Source: Candidatus Zhuqueibacterota bacterium 4572_119
GTDB lineage: Bacteria > Zhuqueibacterota > Zhuqueibacteria > Thermofontimicrobiales > Thermofontimicrobiaceae
NCBI GenBank assembly: GCA_002084535.1
Contig: NBLI01000152.1
Location: 1 to 8,686, forward strand
Length of the DNA stretch: 8,686 nucleotides
Direction: 5' to 3'
Positions 5,299-8,686 of this stretch are shown piece after piece. The notes below the pieces were generated by a model. It saw only the letters and a program-made list of their open reading frames with translations, was not told where the DNA came from and ran no database searches. The translations under genes were made by a program, and so were the position numbers. Each line of letters starts with the position of its first letter. Position 1 is the first letter of the stretch.

Positions 5299-6177
5299 AT
5301 GTCAGATGAAATTTATAAAATCGTGCTAAACAAAAAAGAAAAAATCAAAAAATTATGGCGTGAAACATCCAAATCGTCAGGTCAAAAAATTGATGGAAAA
5401 TGTTTATTATCATTGCTGGAATTTTTAGAAGATATAATCAATAAAAAGGATGAAAAGTTTTTAAACGCCAAAATGGAAAGAATTTTGTCTGGCTGTTATT
5501 TTTCTGATTTTACGGGTAATTTGTCCTTTTTCAACGATATTATTCTTGGCAAAGATGTTATATGCAAAATAGTTGGTCAGACATTGTTATTTGAATCTAA
5601 AAATTTGGACGAACTTTTCACTTTTTCCAAACGATTTGATGAAACGTTGATCCGGGCTTTTGATTATTATTATGATAAAAATTCTGCCGTTGTGATTCAG
5701 CGAAAAAAGGTCTTTGAGGAGGCAGCAGATTTTTTAAAAAGCGCGGTAAATTTTACAAAAATTGGTCTTTTCATTTTAGATAAAAATATGCGCATCATTT
5801 ATTGGGGAGAGGGTATTGCCAGGATGTATGACATCGAGGAAAAAGAGGTCTTAAATCAACAAGTGCTCGATGTTTTCCCTGCTTTAAAAGATGAAGGTAT
5901 TTTTCAAAAAATGTTGAATGTGCTGAATTCCGGTGAACCGGGAGAGTTACTATCACAAGCTCATCAGACCCTAAAAAAAGGTAAACGGTTCATTGATTTT
6001 AAAATTTCACCACTAAAAGATTCAGAAAAAAATATTATTGGCGTCAATGTTTTATTAAATGATGTCACCGAATTGAAAAAAGACCAGCAGTCATTATTGG
6101 AATATGAACAATTCATTTCCAATATTTTTGAAGACGCGGCTGAAGCAATATTTGTCCTAGATTGCAGCTTAGACTGA
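5299..6177 (+). CDS. sensor histidine kinase, N-terminal half (PAS domains), frame-broken
   Basis: A 292-residue frame holding the sensor part of a histidine kinase. Residues 1-140 form an alpha-helical region with no membrane segment that I cannot assign firmly; its layout vaguely recalls RsbRD-type N-terminal sensor domains. A complete PAS domain follows (about 143-262, with NMRIIYWGEGIARMY and the closing NDVTELKK), then a linker helix and the first 20 residues of a second PAS domain (FISNIFEDAAEAIFVLD, 272-288). At that point the frame ends with CSLD and TGA at 6175. The missing remainder resumes in another frame at 6162. Compared with the first PAS domain, about 65-70 residues are absent. 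Composition is very AT-rich (about 32% GC over 5401-6120). No signal peptide is present, so the protein is cytoplasmic. Alternative reading: a natural stand-alone PAS protein. Confidence 0.8.
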   Translation: MSDEIYKIVLNKKEKIKKLWRETSKSSGQKIDGKCLLSLLEFLEDIINKKDEKFLNAKMERILSGCYFSDFTGNLSFFNDIILGKDVICKIVGQTLLFESKNLDELFTFSKRFDETLIRAFDYYYDKNSAVVIQRKKVFEEAADFLKSAVNFTKIGLFILDKNMRIIYWGEGIARMYDIEEKEVLNQQVLDVFPALKDEGIFQKMLNVLNSGEPGELLSQAHQTLKKGKRFIDFKISPLKDSEKNIIGVNVLLNDVTELKKDQQSLLEYEQFISNIFEDAAEAIFVLDCSLD

Positions 6178-6974
6178 CCCGTACCGCGATTCGGGATGAG
6201 GAAGGAAAGTACCTCGGCAGCTCAGTGATTGCCTATGATATTACTGAACAAAAAAGACTGGAACAGCAATTAATACATTCTGAAAAACTTTCCGCCGTGG
6301 GACAGTTAGCAGCCGGGATCGCCCATGAAGTGGGATCTCCGTTAACCGCGATTTCATCTCTGGCGCAATTGCTTTATGAAAAGAGCGAGGACGACTGGGA
6401 CAAGGACAAATTGAAAATTATTCGCGAGCAAATTGAACGCATCTCCCGGATTGTTCGTGAGTTGGTCAATTTTTCCAAACCGATTTCCACTTCGGTTGGC
6501 GAAGTCTCGGTGAATAAAGTGATCGAAGAAGCCGCGCAAATCGTCAAGTATGATAAACGGTTGAAGTTTTTCAAATTCTCCATGGATTTATTTCCACACC
6601 TGCCGCTCATCAAAATTTCTTTTGATCAATTATTGCAGGTTCTGATTAATATTCTTTTAAATGCCGGAGACGCACTTGAAGGCAGGGAAAAAGGAAAAAT
6701 TTCTGTTACCAGCAGGCTGGTCGGTGAAAAGATAATTGTATCAATAATAGATACAGGAGTCGGCATAGAAAAGGAAAATTTGGATCATATTTTTGAACCT
6801 TTTTATACGACAAAAAAGCCGGGAAAAGGCACCGGGCTTGGTCTTTGGGTTTGTTATAATATTGTCAGGGGATTTTCCGGTGAAATAATTGTAGAAAGTG
6901 AGATCGATCAGGGAACAGCTTTTCATATTGTTCTGCCTGTAATAATAAAACTGGACGAAAAAATCAATGGCTGA
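6162..6974 (+). CDS. sensor histidine kinase, catalytic half (NtrB-like), frame-broken
   Basis: A 270-residue frame with the end of a PAS domain (LTRTAIRDEEGKYLG...YDITEQK, 5-31) followed by a complete kinase core. The H-box AGIAHEVGSPL (51-61) gives the phosphorylated His55. The N-box holds N163 and N167, the G1 box is DTGVG (197-201), the F-box is FEPFYTT (211-217), and the G2 box is GKGTGLGL (221-228). All catalytic motifs are intact, so autophosphorylation should be possible. Start is uncertain: TTG 6162 is the first usable codon after the in-frame stop at 6141-6143 and has no Shine-Dalgarno. It overlaps the upstream frame by 16 bp, so translation would depend on coupling. The stop overlaps the regulator's start by 8 bp. 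GC is about 43% (6181-6660), much higher than the sensor half. The response regulator next door is the evident partner. Confidence 0.82.
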   Translation: MQLRLTRTAIRDEEGKYLGSSVIAYDITEQKRLEQQLIHSEKLSAVGQLAAGIAHEVGSPLTAISSLAQLLYEKSEDDWDKDKLKIIREQIERISRIVRELVNFSKPISTSVGEVSVNKVIEEAAQIVKYDKRLKFFKFSMDLFPHLPLIKISFDQLLQVLINILLNAGDALEGREKGKISVTSRLVGEKIIVSIIDTGVGIEKENLDHIFEPFYTTKKPGKGTGLGLWVCYNIVRGFSGEIIVESEIDQGTAFHIVLPVIIKLDEKING

Positions 6975-8337
6975 AAAAATTCTCATCGTTGATGATGATG
7001 AAATTCTTCGTGAATCATTAACCGCGGTCCTCGAAAATCGCGGCTATTCCTGCGTCCAAGCAGAAGATGGTGTGCAGGGGTATGATCTTATTACCGGTCA
7101 AGAATTTGATGTTGTCATATCGGATATTGAAATGCCGCGGATGGGTGGTTTTGAACTGATGGAACGGGTAACGGAATACAATCCAAGAATTCCTTTTATT
7201 ATCGTCACCGCTTATGCTTCAATGGAAACAGCGATTAACGCGTTGCGAAAGGGCGCTTTCGACTACCTCATCAAACCGCTCAATTTTGAAGATGTTTATC
7301 TTAAAATTGAAAAATTACTCAAACATAAAGAACTGGTTTCCGAAAATCAAATTTTACATCAGGAGCTTAATACCCGGTACAATTTTGACAATATGATCGG
7401 CAGAAGTCCCGCGATTCAAACTGTATTTGAGACCATCCGCCGGGTCGCTGAAACAGAGAGCAATGTATTGATAACCGGAAAAAGCGGCACCGGGAAAGAA
7501 TTAGTCGCGCGTTCCATTCATTATAATAGCCATAGAACAAAAGGAAGGCTGGTGCCAATCAACTGCGCGTCGATCGCGGAGACATTGTTTGAAAGTGAGC
7601 TTTTTGGGCATAAAAAAGGCGCATTCACCGGCGCGGTATCTGATGCTCCCGGGTTGTTCAAATCAGCGGCAAAAGGCACCCTGTTCCTCGATGAAATTAG
7701 TGAAGTACCCCTGACCACACAGGCGAAACTTCTGCGCGTTATCGAATCCAAAGAAATAGTACCTGTTGGCAGCAATGAGCCGGAAAAAATTGATGTAAGA
7801 ATTATTGCTGCCAGTAACCGTGATTTAGCCGAAGAGGTAAAACACGGAAATTTCCGCGAAGATCTTTTTTATCGGTTAAACATAATACATATACAACTCC
7901 CCACATTATCCGAGCGCCCCGAAGACATCCCTTTATTGGTTAACCATTTTATTCACAATTTCCGCGGACAAATGAACCGCTGCGTAACAGGTGTGGACCC
8001 GGACGTGATGCAAGCTCTCACAAGCCACCACTGGCAGGGTGAAATCCGCGAATTACAAAACGTCATCGAACGCGCCATGATTTTCTGCAAATCCGAAACA
8101 ATCACTCTCAACGACTTACCGCAAGAACTCACCCAAACCACACCAGCAAAATCCACAATCCCACCAGGTCTTACCTTGAAACAAGCTGTCGAAGAATTTG
8201 AAAAAAGCTACATTCAACAGGAACTTCGTAAAAACAATAGCCACCGCGCTAAAACTGCAAAAGCACTGGGGATTGGGGAGGCTACGCTTTATCGGAAGAT
8301 GGGGAAAGTTAAAAATTGGAATTTCAAGGGTATCTAA
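6967..8337 (+). CDS. NtrC-family sigma-54-dependent response regulator
   Basis: A 456-residue transcription activator with the full three-part layout. The receiver domain (1-120) has the acidic residues D9-D11, phospho-acceptor D53, T81 and K103. The AAA+ sigma-54 interaction domain (about 142-370) has Walker A GKSGTGKE (171-178), the GAFTGA loop (218-223) that contacts sigma-54, Walker B GTLFLDE (237-243), the arginine-finger region FREDLFYRLN (296-305) and sensor II WQGEIRELQN (356-365). A Fis-type helix-turn-helix lies at about 415-446. GAFTGA is intact, so it should open sigma-54 promoters when phosphorylated by the kinase just upstream. Walker A has Lys where most family members have Glu (GESGTGKE), and sensor II has QGE where PGN is usual. 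The start ATG 6967 has no Shine-Dalgarno and overlaps the kinase stop by 8 bp, pointing to coupled translation. Targets are unknown. No terminator is evident after it. Confidence 0.95.
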   Translation: MAEKILIVDDDEILRESLTAVLENRGYSCVQAEDGVQGYDLITGQEFDVVISDIEMPRMGGFELMERVTEYNPRIPFIIVTAYASMETAINALRKGAFDYLIKPLNFEDVYLKIEKLLKHKELVSENQILHQELNTRYNFDNMIGRSPAIQTVFETIRRVAETESNVLITGKSGTGKELVARSIHYNSHRTKGRLVPINCASIAETLFESELFGHKKGAFTGAVSDAPGLFKSAAKGTLFLDEISEVPLTTQAKLLRVIESKEIVPVGSNEPEKIDVRIIAASNRDLAEEVKHGNFREDLFYRLNIIHIQLPTLSERPEDIPLLVNHFIHNFRGQMNRCVTGVDPDVMQALTSHHWQGEIRELQNVIERAMIFCKSETITLNDLPQELTQTTPAKSTIPPGLTLKQAVEEFEKSYIQQELRKNNSHRAKTAKALGIGEATLYRKMGKVKNWNFKGI

Positions 8338-8573
8338 TAATAGTTACATAATTCGTTATTAAAGATTTTATAAAAGCAATATAATTTCACCAAACTCTCT
8401 GTATAAAATAATTATTACAAATTTAAAATTATATCTTGACTTTGTTGAAAAAAATTATAGTTTAATAATTACATAACCATTTGTATTAAAGATATGTGGT
8501 TCCTGCGAATAAACATGATTAATTTATTAATAAAAATTGGATTCTTTGGAAGAGAGAAATCAAATTGGAAATA

Positions 8574-8686
8574 ATGATTTTCTTGAAAGGTGTAGCAAAA
8601 ACTTGTCTTCTTATAGCTGGAATTGGGCACCTTATTGATTTTTTTTTAGATGGGTATGATAGCATTGCTGTACGTGAAAAAATATC
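8574..8686 (+). CDS. unrecognised membrane protein, 5' end only
   Basis: An open frame running off the right edge, with 37 codons visible from ATG 8574. It shows a short basic start, a hydrophobic helix (about residues 8-25, CLLIAGIGHLIDFFL) and then a charged stretch, DGYDSIAVREKI. I do not recognise the family; an N-terminal membrane anchor is the likely reading. TTG at 8565 is an alternative start, with GGAAGAGAG (8548-8556) 8 nt before it, whereas ATG 8574 has a poorly placed GGAA. The 227-bp gap before it (8338-8564) is very AT-rich. It contains no hairpin terminator and no convincing promoter, only a pair of imperfect 23-25 bp repeats at 8344-8366 and 8469-8493. Confidence 0.5.
   Translation, partial: MIFLKGVAKTCLLIAGIGHLIDFFLDGYDSIAVREKI

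Noticed and set aside
6144..6177. Programmed -1 frameshift joining the two kinase halves
   Set aside because: No X-XXY-YYZ slippery heptamer lies in the overlap, and frameshifting would not restore the missing central part of the PAS domain. A DNA-level deletion explains both facts.
8436..8461. TTGACT and TATAGT as a promoter for the last gene
   Set aside because: The spacer is only 14 bp, too short for a sigma-70 promoter, and the sequence is so AT-rich that such matches are expected.
8344..8493. Pair of imperfect 23-25 bp repeats (TTACATAA...TATTAAAGAT)
   Set aside because: Only the ends match, with a length difference between them, in very AT-rich DNA. Chance is a fair explanation.

Overview
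This is an AT-rich bacterial chromosome segment. Hand-counted stretches run from about 32% to 47% GC. It carries seven complete genes, one histidine kinase gene broken into two overlapping reading frames, a gene cut off by the right edge, and two tRNA genes. The gene set (EF-P, YigZ, a DUF3098-type small membrane protein, DUF456, an NtrC-type two-component pair) and promoters of the form TTGACA-17-TATATT suggest a Gram-negative lineage near the Bacteroidetes/Calditrichota/Ignavibacteriota (FCB) side of the tree. That placement is an inference and is weak. There is no phage, IS transposase or CRISPR array.

Layout. Positions 1-311 hold an intrinsic terminator (plus strand) and a GC-rich structured block near 225-291, with no gene. 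Two minus-strand genes follow: a CPBP-family membrane protease (312-959) and elongation factor P (1122-1679). A direct repeat of about 76 bp lies at 932-1007, overlapping the protease start, and again at 1803-1879, upstream of efp, so the copies bracket efp. Positions 1695-2258 hold no convincing gene, only repeat copy 2 and an orphan Shine-Dalgarno followed by a four-codon frame. A plus-strand unit then runs from a strong promoter at 2259 through a small DUF3098-like membrane protein, tRNA-Val(UAC) and tRNA-Asp(GUC) to a strong terminator at 2769-2798. yigZ follows (2834-3448). It converges on a secreted two-PDZ protein (minus strand, 3611-4528) across a region with an imperfect hairpin.

From 4707 to 8337 there is one plus-strand transcription unit: DUF456 membrane protein, PAS-type sensor kinase, NtrC-type sigma-54 activator. 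Spacing is tight (12 bp, then overlaps of 16 and 8 bp). The kinase is the most unusual object here. Its second PAS domain lacks roughly 65-70 residues, the frame shifts at that point, and base composition jumps from about 32% to about 43-47% GC across the junction. The phosphotransfer and ATPase core is intact and could be made as a separate protein, so this is either a recently broken gene, an assembly problem, or a kinase split into two coupled proteins. The window ends in the first 37-40 codons of an unrecognised membrane protein.

I found no clear new multi-gene system. The best leads are the split kinase, the repeat pair around efp, the variant EF-P loop, and the mixed mRNA/tRNA operon with an almost leaderless start.
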